Below are positions 24,907 through 33,993 of a stretch of 64,000 nt of DNA, piece by piece. Positions within the stretch are counted from its first letter, which is position 1. Each line of letters starts with the position of its first letter. This stretch comes from Dyella marensis (lineage in GTDB: Bacteria; Pseudomonadota; Gammaproteobacteria; Xanthomonadales; Rhodanobacteraceae): contig NZ_FONH01000001.1 in NCBI RefSeq assembly GCF_900112865.1, forward strand, positions 310,001 to 374,000, written 5' to 3'. The position numbers and the translations under genes were made by a program. A model generated the notes under the pieces. The model was not told the origin of the DNA. It did no database searches and saw only the letters and a list, made by a program, of their open reading frames with translations.

Positions 24907-26196
24907 CTATTGCAGCCATTGCCGGAACCACGCCCCCGCCAGCGCGGCGACGTGCTCCAGTGCGCCGGGTTCGTCGAACAGATGCGTGGCGCCGGGCACC
25001 AGCACCAGTTCGACCGTATGCGTCATGGAGGCGAGCGCGGACTTGTTGAGCGTGATCACGTCAGTATCCGCACTGCCGACGATCAGCAAGGTGGGCGCCT
25101 GCACATCGCCGAGTACCGCATGGCCGGCCAGGTCCGGACGTCCGCCGCGCGAGACCACCGCCTTGACCGCGCGCGGCAGGCGCGCGGCCACCGCCAGCGC
25201 GGCGGCCGCGCCGGTGCTGGCGCCGAACAGGCCCAGCGGCAGCCGTGCCAGTGACGGCAGGCGCACCGCCCACTCCACCGCCGCTTCGAGACGGCCGGCC
25301 AGGCGCTCGATATCGAAACGCGCGGCGAGCGCGACGTCCTCCTCGGCACCGAGCAGATCGAACAGCAAGGTGGCCAGGCCGTGCTGCGCCAGTGCCTCGG
25401 CCACCTGCCGATTGCGCGGGCTGAAGCGGCTGCTGCCGCTGCCATGCGCGAACACCACCAGCCCGCTGGCTGCATCGGGCACATGCAGGTCGCCTTCGAG
25501 GCGCACGCCGTCGGCGGGTATGCGCACGGCCTGCATCGCACCGGCGGGCGCGGGCTGCCGCGCGAGCAGGCGCACGACTTCGTCGTCCGTCACCGCGGAG
25601 AACGCACGGTAATACTGGCTCACCGCCTGGAATTCGCGCGGCGCGGCCGGACACACCACGTCGTCGCACAGCGGCCGCACCTCGGCCAGGCTGCGCGGCG
25701 AAGCGACCGGCACGGCGCAGACCAGGGACTGCGGTCCCGCCGCGCGCACCGCGGCGAGTGCGGCGCGCATGGTGGCGCCGGTGGCGAGGCCGTCGTCGAC
25801 CACGATGACGGTGCGGCCGGTGGGATCGAGCGCCTCGCGATGCGCGCTGTAGAGTTCGCGGCGGCGAGCGATCACTTCGAGCTGGCGCGCCAGCTCCCCG
25901 CGCAGGTAAGCATCGTCGGCGCCCGCGCGGGCCGCATGTTCGGCGACCAGCAGCTGGCCGTCCTCGCTCACCGCGCCCACCGCGAATTCCTCCTGCCCGG
26001 GTGCGCCGAGCTTGCGCACCAGCACCACGTCGAGATCGCCGTCGAGCCGGTCGGCCAGTACGCGGCCGATCGGCACGCCGCCGCGCGGAATGGCCAGCAC
26101 CAGCGGATGCCTGCCGCGGTACGCCAGCAGCGCTTCGGCAAGGCGCTCGGCGGCGTGCTCGCGATCGTCGAAATAACCCTGGCGAGGAAGCATCAT
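24907..26196 (-). CDS. phosphoribosyltransferase - alpha/beta hydrolase fusion
   Basis: A 429-residue two-domain protein. Residues 1-215: type I phosphoribosyltransferase-like domain with VLAIPRGGVPIG, LVRKLGAPGQEEFAVGAV and the PRPP loop VVDDGLATGATM (132-143). Residues 230-429: dienelactone-hydrolase-like domain with VVFAHGSGSSRFSPRN, nucleophile elbow GLFGASTGAAAA (S327), acid around GSADTD and His in VPGATHLFDEPGALEHV. Fusions of this type recur in proteobacterial stress clusters, but the reaction is not established. The ATG at 26196 or the next codon is the start. Confidence 0.88.
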   Translation of the reverse strand: MMLPRQGYFDDREHAAERLAEALLAYRGRHPLVLAIPRGGVPIGRVLADRLDGDLDVVLVRKLGAPGQEEFAVGAVSEDGQLLVAEHAARAGADDAYLRGELARQLEVIARRRELYSAHREALDPTGRTVIVVDDGLATGATMRAALAAVRAAGPQSLVCAVPVASPRSLAEVRPLCDDVVCPAAPREFQAVSQYYRAFSAVTDDEVVRLLARQPAPAGAMQAVRIPADGVRLEGDLHVPDAASGLVVFAHGSGSSRFSPRNRQVAEALAQHGLATLLFDLLGAEEDVALAARFDIERLAGRLEAAVEWAVRLPSLARLPLGLFGASTGAAAALAVAARLPRAVKAVVSRGGRPDLAGHAVLGDVQAPTLLIVGSADTDVITLNKSALASMTHTVELVLVPGATHLFDEPGALEHVAALAGAWFRQWLQ

Positions 26197-26403
26197 GCGT
26201 GTTCGCCCTTCACAGTGAGTCCTCCGCAACGGGGCTCATCCAGAACATGTTGGGTCGGCTGGCGTTAATGCCGCGCGATGGCGCATGCAGGCCGGTTTAC
26301 CACCGCTGCGCGGCGCGCCTTGCCGTATCGCTCACATGCGGGTCACGGCCGCTGGACGGCCGCGGCGCGAGAGTGACTGCCCCGTCGCGAAGGAGCATCC
26401 ACC

Positions 26404-26592
26404 ATGGCACAGCAAGGCTTCAAATGCGGCCACCAGCCATGCAAATGCACGGTGTCGGCGCAGGGCGAGTTCTGCAGCGAACACTGCCGCAAGGCGGCGG
26501 GCAGCCAGCTGCAGGAGACCCTGTGCGGCTGCGGACATCCTGCGTGCGGCACCAGCCCGCAGGCGCGGCCCGAGGAACAGTCGGACGGTTGA
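26404..26592 (+). CDS. bacterial metallothionein (SmtA/BmtA type)
   Basis: A 62-residue Cys/His-rich protein that should bind zinc, cadmium or copper. The Cys pattern FKCGHQPCKCTV, GEFCSEHCRKAAG, LCGCGHPACG matches cyanobacterial SmtA and pseudomonad BmtA (zinc-finger half plus the Cys clusters), with nine Cys and three His. AAGGAG lies upstream of the ATG. It is followed 24 bases later by the DUF892 gene, probably co-transcribed, and belongs with the metal/stress proteins around it. Confidence 0.9.
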   Translation: MAQQGFKCGHQPCKCTVSAQGEFCSEHCRKAAGSQLQETLCGCGHPACGTSPQARPEEQSDG

Positions 26593-26616
26593 AGATCTGA
26601 CCTGCGAGGCTCACCG

Positions 26617-27126
26617 ATGAATACCGCCCGCGACCAACTGCTCGACTGGTTGCGCAACGCGCACGCCATGGAAGTGCAGTCCGAGGAAATGCTCAAGACG
26701 CACATCCGCCGGCTGCAGCACTACCCGCGCCTGCGCGATCGCATCGTCGACCATCTGGCCGAGACCTGCGAGCAGCAGGCCCGGCTGGAGAACTGCCTGC
26801 GCGAGCTCGGCGCGGAGCCTTCCGGCCTGCGCCAGTTCAGCGCACGCTTCCTCGCGCTCGGCCATGGGCTGTTGCAGGTGGCCTCCACCGACGAAGTGGT
26901 GAAGAGCCTGGTGCTCACCTATTCGTTCGAATCGATGGAAGTGGTGGTCTACCGCACGCTGGCCACCGCGGCGGAAGTGGCCGCGCAGCCGGAAGTAGCC
27001 GGCATGTGCGAGGAAATCCTGCAGCAGGAGGAAGCCATGGCCCAGTGGCTGCGCGAGCACCTGCCGGACATCGTGCGCCAGTACCTGGTGCGGCTGGAGC
27101 TGCCCGGCATCCAGGCCAAGCGCTAG
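26617..27126 (+). CDS. DUF892 (YciE/YciF-like) ferritin-fold protein
   Basis: A 169-residue all-helical protein of the ferritin-like DUF892 family: DQLLDWLRNAHAMEVQSEEM, ETCEQQARLENCLRELG, VKSLVLTYSFESMEVVVYRT and EEILQQEEAMAQWLREHLPD, with Glu/His pairs suited to a di-iron site. Family members are induced in stationary phase and by osmotic or oxidative stress. It follows the metallothionein gene, and its last four bases overlap the convergent ubiB-like gene. Confidence 0.88.
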   Translation: MNTARDQLLDWLRNAHAMEVQSEEMLKTHIRRLQHYPRLRDRIVDHLAETCEQQARLENCLRELGAEPSGLRQFSARFLALGHGLLQVASTDEVVKSLVLTYSFESMEVVVYRTLATAAEVAAQPEVAGMCEEILQQEEAMAQWLREHLPDIVRQYLVRLELPGIQAKR

Positions 27127-28766
27127 CGGCCAGCGTCGGTGTCGTCCGGCGGCGAGCGGTCCCGCCGCAGCGCATTGACCACGAGCCCGAAACCCACGAT
27201 GCCGGCCAGCGCGAACATCGCGCCCGCCAGGTAGCCGTAACCGGAACCCGCCGGCGCCAGCCGCGCGATCAGCGCGCCGGCGATCAGCAGCGCGGCGGTG
27301 ATCACGCCGGCGGCAATGCGATTGGCGATCTTCTGCAGGTTCTCGATCAGGTGCGATTCCTCGAGGCCGTCGATGCGCACGCGCAGGCGGTTGTCGGCGA
27401 GGATCTCGGCGAAACGGCCGAGCTGGCCGGGCGCGTTGATGGAAAAGCGCTGCGCTTCCAGCAGCAGGGCGCCACCGCGCGCCTGCGACACCGGCCGCAG
27501 CAGTTGCGCGGCCACCACCTCGAGCAGGCGCGTGCGCATCATTTCGCGCGTGGGCAGGTTGTCGGCCAGGCGCGCCAGCGCCGGTTCCAGGTTGAGCAGC
27601 GCGCGGCCGAGCAGGCTCAGTTCGGCCGGCGGGCGCAGGCCGTTGTCGGCGCCGATGCGGGTGAGCGACAGCAGCAACCGCCCTTCTTCCAGCCGGCTCT
27701 GGTCGCTGGCGCTGGCATAGCGCAATACCACATGGCACACCGCGCGACGGTAGGCGGCGCGATCCATCTCAGGCAGCACCACGCACAGGCGCTCGCCGAT
27801 CTCCGCCACGCCGTCGCCGTCGCCATCGGCGGCGGCCAGCATCAGGCGCAACAGGTCGTTGCGCATGGCCGGCGAGAGGCTGGTGACCATGCCGAAGTCG
27901 AGCAGGCCCAGGCGCCCGTCCTCCATCAGGACCAGATTGCCCGGATGCGGATCGGCATGGATCAGGCCATGCACGAACACCTGGTCGACGTAGGCCGACA
28001 GCAGCTCGCCAGCCAGTTCCGCACGCGGCGGTTGCGCTTCGCCCGCCGGCGGCGCACCGAGCTTGTGCCCGCGCACGCGGGCCATGGCGAGCACGCGCGA
28101 GGTGGTGAACTCGAAAAACGGCGTGGGGATGTACAGACCGCGATAGCCTTCCAGGTGGCGGCGAAAGGTTTCCAGGTGATTGGCCTCGGCCATGAAGTCC
28201 AGCTCATTGAGCAGGCTGCGGCGCAGCTCGGCGATCCACGGCACGAAGCCGTAGCGCCGGCCCACTTCGGTATGCCGTTGCGCGGTGAGCGCGAGGCGTT
28301 CCAGTGCGTCCAGGTCGGAGCGGATGCGTTGCGCGATGCCGGGGCGCTGCACCTTCACCACCGCCTCCATGCCGTCCGGCAGCACTACCGCATGCACCTG
28401 CGCCAGCGAACCGGCCGCCAGCGGCACCGGATCGAAGAAGCGGAACAGCTGTTCCGGCGGCGCGCCCAGTTCCCGCGCGATCACCGCGCGCACTTCCTCG
28501 ACGCCGATCGGCTCGACGCGGTCCTGGATGCGCGTCAGCGCCGCCAGGAACGGCGCGCGCACCAGGTCGGGCCGGCACGACAGCGCCTGGCCCAGCTTGA
28601 TGAAGGCGGGCCCCAGGCGTTCAAGGTCTGCGACCAGGCGTTGCGGCAGGCGCTCGTCGGCAAGTTCCCCGCCGCGCCGATGGCCGGGTACGCCGCGCAG
28701 CACGCCGGCGCGGCGATAGCGCATGACGAACACGGCGATGCGCGAATAGCGCGAGAGATAGGTCAT
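27123..28766 (-). CDS. ABC1/UbiB-family atypical kinase
   Basis: A 547-residue UbiB/ABC1/AarF protein. Seen: family KxGQ motif FIKLGQALSCRPDL, AAGSLAQVHAVVLPDG, VKVQRPG, ELDFMAEANH, HADPHPGNLVLM and LLDFGMV in place of kinase DFG. Two transmembrane helices close the C-terminus (about 485-505 and 512-532), anchoring it in the inner membrane. UbiB proteins support ubiquinone synthesis. This copy lies outside any ubi operon, so it may be the accessory family type rather than UbiB itself. Confidence 0.88.
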   Translation of the reverse strand: MTYLSRYSRIAVFVMRYRRAGVLRGVPGHRRGGELADERLPQRLVADLERLGPAFIKLGQALSCRPDLVRAPFLAALTRIQDRVEPIGVEEVRAVIARELGAPPEQLFRFFDPVPLAAGSLAQVHAVVLPDGMEAVVKVQRPGIAQRIRSDLDALERLALTAQRHTEVGRRYGFVPWIAELRRSLLNELDFMAEANHLETFRRHLEGYRGLYIPTPFFEFTTSRVLAMARVRGHKLGAPPAGEAQPPRAELAGELLSAYVDQVFVHGLIHADPHPGNLVLMEDGRLGLLDFGMVTSLSPAMRNDLLRLMLAAADGDGDGVAEIGERLCVVLPEMDRAAYRRAVCHVVLRYASASDQSRLEEGRLLLSLTRIGADNGLRPPAELSLLGRALLNLEPALARLADNLPTREMMRTRLLEVVAAQLLRPVSQARGGALLLEAQRFSINAPGQLGRFAEILADNRLRVRIDGLEESHLIENLQKIANRIAAGVITAALLIAGALIARLAPAGSGYGYLAGAMFALAGIVGFGLVVNALRRDRSPPDDTDAGR

Positions 28767-29041
28767 CCGCAGTCGTGGCGGTCTGGCGGACGGGCGTCCG
28801 GAAAGCCGGCCTCATGGTCGGCGCGCGTGGCTGAAAGCGGTGGCTGCGGCAGATCAACGGACTCGTCCACAAGGCCGCGATGAAAATCTTCCGTGCGCAT
28901 GCAAGAGACGCCACACGGCGCGTGGATATCCATGAACCCGCACTGGCACGCATCCGCCTCGTTCACCGCGATCCGACGCCGCGTTCATCGCCGCCGCGTC
29001 ATCAATGGCCACTCCCCTCCACCCAGCACGGAGCCAGGCCC

Positions 29042-29533
29042 ATGAACGCGATCGATCTGCTCGTCAGCGACCACCGCACTGTCGAGAAACTGCTGGAAGA
29101 GCTGACGGAAACCACCTCGCGCGGCGTCAAGACGCGCCAGACGCTGGTGGAGAAGATCGGCGCACTGCTGAAAGCCCACACCATGATCGAGGAAGAGATT
29201 TTCTATCCGGCCTTCAAGCAAGCCGGCGACAAGGAAGAAGCGAAGATGTACTTCGAGGCGATCGAGGAACACCGCGCCGCGGGCGAACTGGTGCTGCCGG
29301 ATCTGTTGCAGACCGATCCGTCCGGCGAGCAGTTCTCCGGCCGCGCCAAGGTGCTGAAGGAGCTGATCCTGCACCACGCGCAGGAAGAGGAAAAAGAGAT
29401 GTTCCCCGCGGCGAAGAAACTGTTCGACCAGGCCAAGCTCAAGGCGCTGGGCGAGCAGATGTTCCAGCGCAAGCAGGAGCTGCTCAAGGACAAGGAAGAA
29501 CTGCTTGAACTGACCCTGCGCGAGCGCGCCTGA
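29042..29533 (+). CDS. hemerythrin (HHE) domain protein
   Basis: A 163-residue four-helix hemerythrin-like protein with a di-iron set: H11, H46, E50, H77, H111/H112 and E116 in the motifs LLVSDHRTVEKLLEEL, KAHTMIEEEIFYPAF, EEHRAAGE and LILHHAQEEEKEMFP. Family members bind oxygen, sense redox state or protect against oxidative or nitrosative stress. The ATG at 29042 is preceded by GGAG about 10 bases up. A 275-base gap to the divergent ubiB-like gene holds both promoters; I saw no convincing boxes. The gene ends close to an inverted repeat. Confidence 0.9.
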   Translation: MNAIDLLVSDHRTVEKLLEELTETTSRGVKTRQTLVEKIGALLKAHTMIEEEIFYPAFKQAGDKEEAKMYFEAIEEHRAAGELVLPDLLQTDPSGEQFSGRAKVLKELILHHAQEEEKEMFPAAKKLFDQAKLKALGEQMFQRKQELLKDKEELLELTLRERA

Positions 29534-29545
29534 GGCGCACCGGCG

Positions 29546-29644
29546 GGCCAGTCGGGTTGGGGCGAGCCGGGCGCACATCCGGCCAGGCGCACCGTGGAGC
29601 GTTCGACGCCGGCGTGCCGGGCGCTCGCCCCAACCCGACTGGCC
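29546..29644. repeat. intergenic inverted repeat, exact 22-bp arms
   Basis: GGCCAGTCGGGTTGGGGCGA plus GC (29546-29567) and its exact reverse complement (29623-29644) flank 55 bases. The GTTGGGG core links it to the repeat at 24179. It separates hemerythrin and HAD genes on the same strand and may end or attenuate transcription. Confidence 0.88.
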
Positions 29645-29728
29645 TGCCGTGCTTGCGGCCACGCGGACTCGCCGCGCCCGTGGCGACGCGCTATCGTCTG
29701 CTGCTTCCACAGCAGCGCGAGCAGCACC

Positions 29729-30445
29729 GTGATCGAATGGGTCGGTTTCGACGGCGACGATACCCTCTGGCATAGCGAAGGCTATTACCAGGAAGCACAG
29801 GCCGAGTTCGAACAGATCGTGTCCCGTTACGTCGACCTGGCCAAGCTCGGCCTGCATGACCGCCTGCTGGCGGTGGAGCGGCGCAACATCAAGCTGTTCG
29901 GCTACGGCGCCAAGGGCATGACCCTGTCGCTGCTGGAGGCGGCGATCGAAGTCACCGGCTCGCGCATCAGCGCGGCGGACCTGCATCGCATCATCGGCAT
30001 CGGCAAGCGGGTGCTGGCGCATCCGGTGCAGCTGCTGCCCGGCATCCGCGCCGCCGTGGAAGCCGTGGCGGCGACGCATCGCGTGGTGCTGATCACCAAG
30101 GGCGACCTGTTCCACCAGGAGCAGAAGGTGGCGGCCTGCGGGCTGGCCGACCTGTTCCATCGCATCGAGATCGTGTCCGAGAAGGACGAGCGCTCCTATC
30201 GCCGCCTGTTCGACGAGTTCGGCGTGGACGCCGAACGCTTCGCCATGGTCGGCAATTCGCTGCGCTCGGATATCGCACCGGTGGTGCAGCTGGGCGGCTG
30301 GGGCGTGTACATGCCTTACCACGTGACCTGGGCGCACGAGGCGGATACGGACTTCGCCGCCGCGTCTGCGCACGTGGCGCAAGTGCAGGACGCCAGCGGC
30401 ATTCCCGCGGCGCTGGCCGAACTGGATCTGCGTACTGCGGCATGA
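29729..30445 (+). CDS. HAD-family phosphatase
   Basis: A 238-residue HAD hydrolase: motif I WVGFDGDDTLW (D8-x-D10-x-T12), motif II LITKGD, motif III K in EIVSEKDERS and motif IV FAMVGNSLRSDIAP. A helical cap lies between residues 18 and 90. I place the start at GTG 29729; the ATG at 29594 would drag the protein through the preceding inverted repeat and lacks similarity. The stop overlaps the ATG of the sirtuin gene (ATGA, 30442-30445), implying coupled expression. Substrate unknown. Confidence 0.85.
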   Translation: MIEWVGFDGDDTLWHSEGYYQEAQAEFEQIVSRYVDLAKLGLHDRLLAVERRNIKLFGYGAKGMTLSLLEAAIEVTGSRISAADLHRIIGIGKRVLAHPVQLLPGIRAAVEAVAATHRVVLITKGDLFHQEQKVAACGLADLFHRIEIVSEKDERSYRRLFDEFGVDAERFAMVGNSLRSDIAPVVQLGGWGVYMPYHVTWAHEADTDFAAASAHVAQVQDASGIPAALAELDLRTAA

Positions 30446-31284
30446 ATGCGGACGCGCGGCCGGATCGCTCGCTGGAAGACGACCTCGCGCGGCTGCGCGA
30501 TTTCGTCGCGGCGCATCCGCGGCTGTTCGTACTGACCGGCGCGGGCGTCAGCACGGATTCGGGCATCCCCGACTATCGCGACAACCAGGGCGACTGGAAA
30601 CGGCCGCAGCCGGTGACCTACCAGGCCTTCATGGGCGACGAGCGCACGCGTCGGCGCTACTGGGCGCGCAGCCTGGTCGGTTGGCGGCGCTTCTCGCGCG
30701 CGCATCCGAACGCGGCGCACCTGGCGCTGGCCCGGCTGGAGGCGGCCGGGCGCGTAGAAGTGCTGCTGACCCAGAACGTGGACGGGCTGCACCAGGCGGC
30801 GGGCAGCCACCACGTGATCGATCTGCATGGCCGGCTCGACCGCGTGCGCTGCATGGCGCATGGGCATCTGGTGCAGCGTTCGGCGTTCCAGGAGGTGCTG
30901 GAGCAGCGCAATCCGGCATGGGCAGAGCTCGATGCCGTAGATGCCCCTGACGGCGATGCGGATCTGGAAGGCCACGATTTCTCGCGCTTCCAGGTACCCG
31001 ACTGCCCGCTGTGCGGCGGCCTGCTCAAGCCGGACGTGGTGTTCTTCGGCGAAGGCGTGCCGCGCGAGCGGGTGCTGGCCGCCGTGCATGGCCTGGAACA
31101 GGCGGACGCGGTGCTGGTCGCCGGTTCCTCGCTGATGGTGTTTTCCGGCTTCCGCTTCGTGAATGCCGCGGCCAAGGCCGGCAAGCCGATCGCGGCGGTG
31201 AATATGGGACGGACCCGCGCCGACGGCCTGTTCAGCCTGAAGATCGAGCGCCCGGTGGCCGAGACCCTGGCGGCTATCGCTTGA
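30442..31284 (+). CDS. NAD-dependent deacylase (sirtuin, SIRT4-like class)
   Basis: A 280-residue sirtuin removing acyl groups from lysine with NAD. Seen: NAD motif [17 protein letters not shown] (33-49), QNVDGLH (111-117), catalytic His129 in [16 protein letters not shown] and [11 protein letters not shown]. The second zinc pair is intact (C188, C191), but the first reads C137-M-A-H140 where the family has CxxC, so zinc may be held by C3H or be absent. Translationally coupled to the HAD phosphatase. Confidence 0.93.
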   Translation: MNADARPDRSLEDDLARLRDFVAAHPRLFVLTGAGVSTDSGIPDYRDNQGDWKRPQPVTYQAFMGDERTRRRYWARSLVGWRRFSRAHPNAAHLALARLEAAGRVEVLLTQNVDGLHQAAGSHHVIDLHGRLDRVRCMAHGHLVQRSAFQEVLEQRNPAWAELDAVDAPDGDADLEGHDFSRFQVPDCPLCGGLLKPDVVFFGEGVPRERVLAAVHGLEQADAVLVAGSSLMVFSGFRFVNAAAKAGKPIAAVNMGRTRADGLFSLKIERPVAETLAAIA

Positions 31285-31450
31285 GGCTGTCTCGCCAGCT
31301 GCCGATTTTTGTAGCAGAGTATTCAATCCCGGCACGGCCCCAGGTCGCGACCGGCTCGTTCATGTTGACCTGCATCAGGAAGCGCGGTCTGCGCTTCCGC
31401 TAGAAACAGCGGGTGGATACCCGCTCCCTCCGCAGCGGTCGAGTCGAGCC

Positions 31451-32362
31451 ATGAGTGCGATGCACCACCAGCAAGGCCAGTCCATCCCGCGTCCTCGCCC
31501 GCCGAAAGCCCCACGGCCGCCCTCGGCGATCGCCGAGCTCTGTGCGGCCTATGACGGCTACCTGGCCAAGGCCGTCAAGGCCCGTGCGAAGCTGCTGCGC
31601 CAGTACGAGCCGAAGGCCCTGCATGCCTGGCGGGTGAGCCTGCGGCGCATCACGGCCACGCTGGACAAGGTGGCGGCCGCCCTGCCCGGCGAACCGTCCA
31701 ATGGCGTGCTCGCGCAGCTGAAGGACTTCCGCAATACCACCGGCGGCGCGCGCGACCTGGACATCCTGCTCGACGAGACCCTGCCCGCCTTCCTCGCTCA
31801 CGGGGAACACGGCGACCGGCTCGACGGCGAGCTGCTCCATGTGCTGAATGCGCGGCGGGTGCATGGCCACCGCGAAGCGGTGGAGGGGCTGAAGAAGGCC
31901 CGCCTGACCACGGCGATCCACCACTTCCACGCCTGGGCCGAGACGCACCGCAACGTCTCCGACGACGAGCTGCGCGCCGCGGCCGCCGGCGTGATCGACA
32001 CTCGCTTCCGCCAGCTGCGCAAGCGGGCGGCGCGGATGCACGAAGGCCGCATCCGGCTCCATCGCGCCCGCACCGCGACCAAGAAGCTGCGCTACACCGT
32101 CGAACTGTTCCAGCCGCTGTTTCCGCGCGAGGTGGCCCAGGAATGGCTGGAGCGGCTGGCCGATGTGCAGGGCCATCTGGGCGAGGCGCACGATCGCCTG
32201 ACCGCCCGTGCGCTATGCCGGGAATTGCTGCCGGAAGCGAAGGGCCACGCCCAGCTCAAGGCGTTGCGGCGATGGGCGAAGCGCACGGCCGCGGAGGCGA
32301 CGGGCAAGGCCGAAGATTCGCTGGAACGGCTGCACAGGCTGGGCCACTACTGGAAGCACTAA
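31451..32362 (+). CDS. CHAD domain protein
   Basis: A 303-residue protein made mostly of one CHAD domain, a helical histidine-rich fold that binds polyphosphate: LHAWRVSLRRITATLDKV, LKDFRNTTGGARDLDILLDE, LHRARTATKKLRYTVELFQP and LADVQGHLGEAHDRLTAR, with conserved basic residues. The Pro-rich N-terminal 28 residues are disordered. No CYTH phosphatase domain or polyphosphate kinase gene is next to it. It closes the run of stress genes; the 166 bases before it show no clear terminator. Confidence 0.9.
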   Translation: MSAMHHQQGQSIPRPRPPKAPRPPSAIAELCAAYDGYLAKAVKARAKLLRQYEPKALHAWRVSLRRITATLDKVAAALPGEPSNGVLAQLKDFRNTTGGARDLDILLDETLPAFLAHGEHGDRLDGELLHVLNARRVHGHREAVEGLKKARLTTAIHHFHAWAETHRNVSDDELRAAAAGVIDTRFRQLRKRAARMHEGRIRLHRARTATKKLRYTVELFQPLFPREVAQEWLERLADVQGHLGEAHDRLTARALCRELLPEAKGHAQLKALRRWAKRTAAEATGKAEDSLERLHRLGHYWKH

Positions 32363-32381
32363 AGCCTTGCTTGCCAGCTAG

Positions 32382-32942
<561 letters not shown>

Positions 32943-33022
32943 TCAGCTGGCGCGCCGCCCTTCCCCAAAAGTGCAGGCCGCACTCCAACGACCGGCTTGC
33001 GCCATGCCGGGAGCGACAGAAC

Positions 33023-33547
33023 TCAACGGACCAGCGCATCAAGCTCGCTGAAAGCAGAGAGCGGCAAGCGCCGCCCCTCCTTGGCCGCATTGACCTGCAA
33101 GGCCACCTGCGCGACCTCGACCAGCGTCTGCGCCATCGAATAGCTGCCCCTGGCCTTGAGCCACGCCAGCACATCGGCCAGATGCCAGATCGACGCGCTG
33201 CCTTCATGCACGGGCGCCGGGAAGCTGCCCGGATTGGCCAGCATCAGCTTGCGCATGTTCTGCCGGGACACGCCCACGATCTGGGCCACGTCGGTCAGCC
33301 CGACCAGGTCGGGGGCCGCCTCGATCAGCCGCGCCGACGGCACCGCGCGGCGCACGTCCGCCAGTGCGCTGCGCACCGCGGCATCCGCGTCGGCGGCTTC
33401 GCGGGTGAATTCCAGTGCCAGCCGGCCCGGCACGCCGATGCCGACCAGCGCGTCGTCGCAACCGGCCGCGCCCAGGCGCTCGACCAGCGCATCCGGGTCG
33501 CGGTCGTCGTCGTCCAGCTGGTACTTCAGGGTGAAGGTGTATTCCAT
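33023..33547 (-). CDS. HTH protein, candidate antitoxin of the HicA-like gene
   Basis: A 174-residue protein. Residues 1-80 resemble a small alpha-beta sensor (MEYTFTLKYQLDDDDRDPDA, then an Ala-rich helix); residues about 83-110 are an excisionase/MerR-like helix-turn-helix (DLVGLTDVAQIVGVSRQNMR, then KLML) with a wing FPAPVHEGSASIWHLADVLA. AGGAG precedes the ATG. It lies 22 bases downstream of the HicA-like gene on the same strand; a perfect palindrome precedes the pair. Antitoxin or autorepressor role is inference. Confidence 0.78.
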   Translation of the reverse strand: MEYTFTLKYQLDDDDRDPDALVERLGAAGCDDALVGIGVPGRLALEFTREAADADAAVRSALADVRRAVPSARLIEAAPDLVGLTDVAQIVGVSRQNMRKLMLANPGSFPAPVHEGSASIWHLADVLAWLKARGSYSMAQTLVEVAQVALQVNAAKEGRRLPLSAFSELDALVR

Positions 33548-33569
33548 GGCGCTACTCCTGGCTTCGCCG

Positions 33570-33821
33570 TCAGCCTTGCCGGCGATTCGCCGTGCAGTTG
33601 TCCACCACGCGCCGCAAGGCTCGCGCGTGATGGCCGGGATTCTTAGGCGTGCTCCATACGCTGGCGATGCAGAACTCGCCGCAACGGCAGTCCTGGTCGT
33701 TGTACGGGCAATACACCCGTCCCCACGCGTGACTGCCGCCGACTTCGACGCGCCAGCCTTGCCCTTCGGCGTGCCGCAGCGCCTGCTCGACTTCTTTCTT
33801 CGGATGAGGGGAACGGGCCAT
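33570..33821 (-). CDS. small HicA-like protein with a Cys cluster, candidate toxin
   Basis: An 83-residue protein. KKEVEQALRHAEGQGWRVEV leads to GGSHAWGRVYCP, where G29-S30-H31 matches the catalytic GSH of HicA mRNA interferases. Unlike classic HicA, it continues with four Cys (C38, C45, C47, C51 in YCPYNDQDCRCGEFC), a probable zinc site. The ATG at 33821 is used because GGAGA lies upstream. It is first in a two-gene unit with the HTH protein. Toxicity is inference; a metal-binding DNA-associated protein is the alternative. Confidence 0.7.
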   Translation of the reverse strand: MARSPHPKKEVEQALRHAEGQGWRVEVGGSHAWGRVYCPYNDQDCRCGEFCIASVWSTPKNPGHHARALRRVVDNCTANRRQG

Positions 33822-33854
33822 CCATGGTCTCCAGTTTGAGGGAAGACTGGAGAG

Positions 33855-33870
33855 GTTGTCAATTGACAAC
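33855..33870. promoter_or_regulatory. perfect 16-bp palindrome upstream of the HicA-like/HTH pair
   Basis: GTTGTCAATTGACAAC is an exact palindrome 34 bases upstream of the ATG at 33821 and contains a TTGACA -35-like box on the minus strand. It is the natural operator for autoregulation by the HTH protein. The sequence is seen; the role is inferred. Confidence 0.6.
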
Positions 33871-33993
33871 TTGATTAACCTTCAACGTTCAACGCGAACG
33901 GCTCATCGCTCAACCCAGCGGTCCCATGCTGAGCGCGTTTCGTCGGCGAGCGACGGTTTTCCCCCGCATATTCAGCCTTGTCGCAACAAAGCC

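Noticed and set aside
29594-29728. N-terminal 45 residues of the HAD phosphatase from an upstream start
   Set aside because: They overlap an intergenic inverted repeat and have no similarity to HAD proteins; GTG 29729 starts right at the fold.
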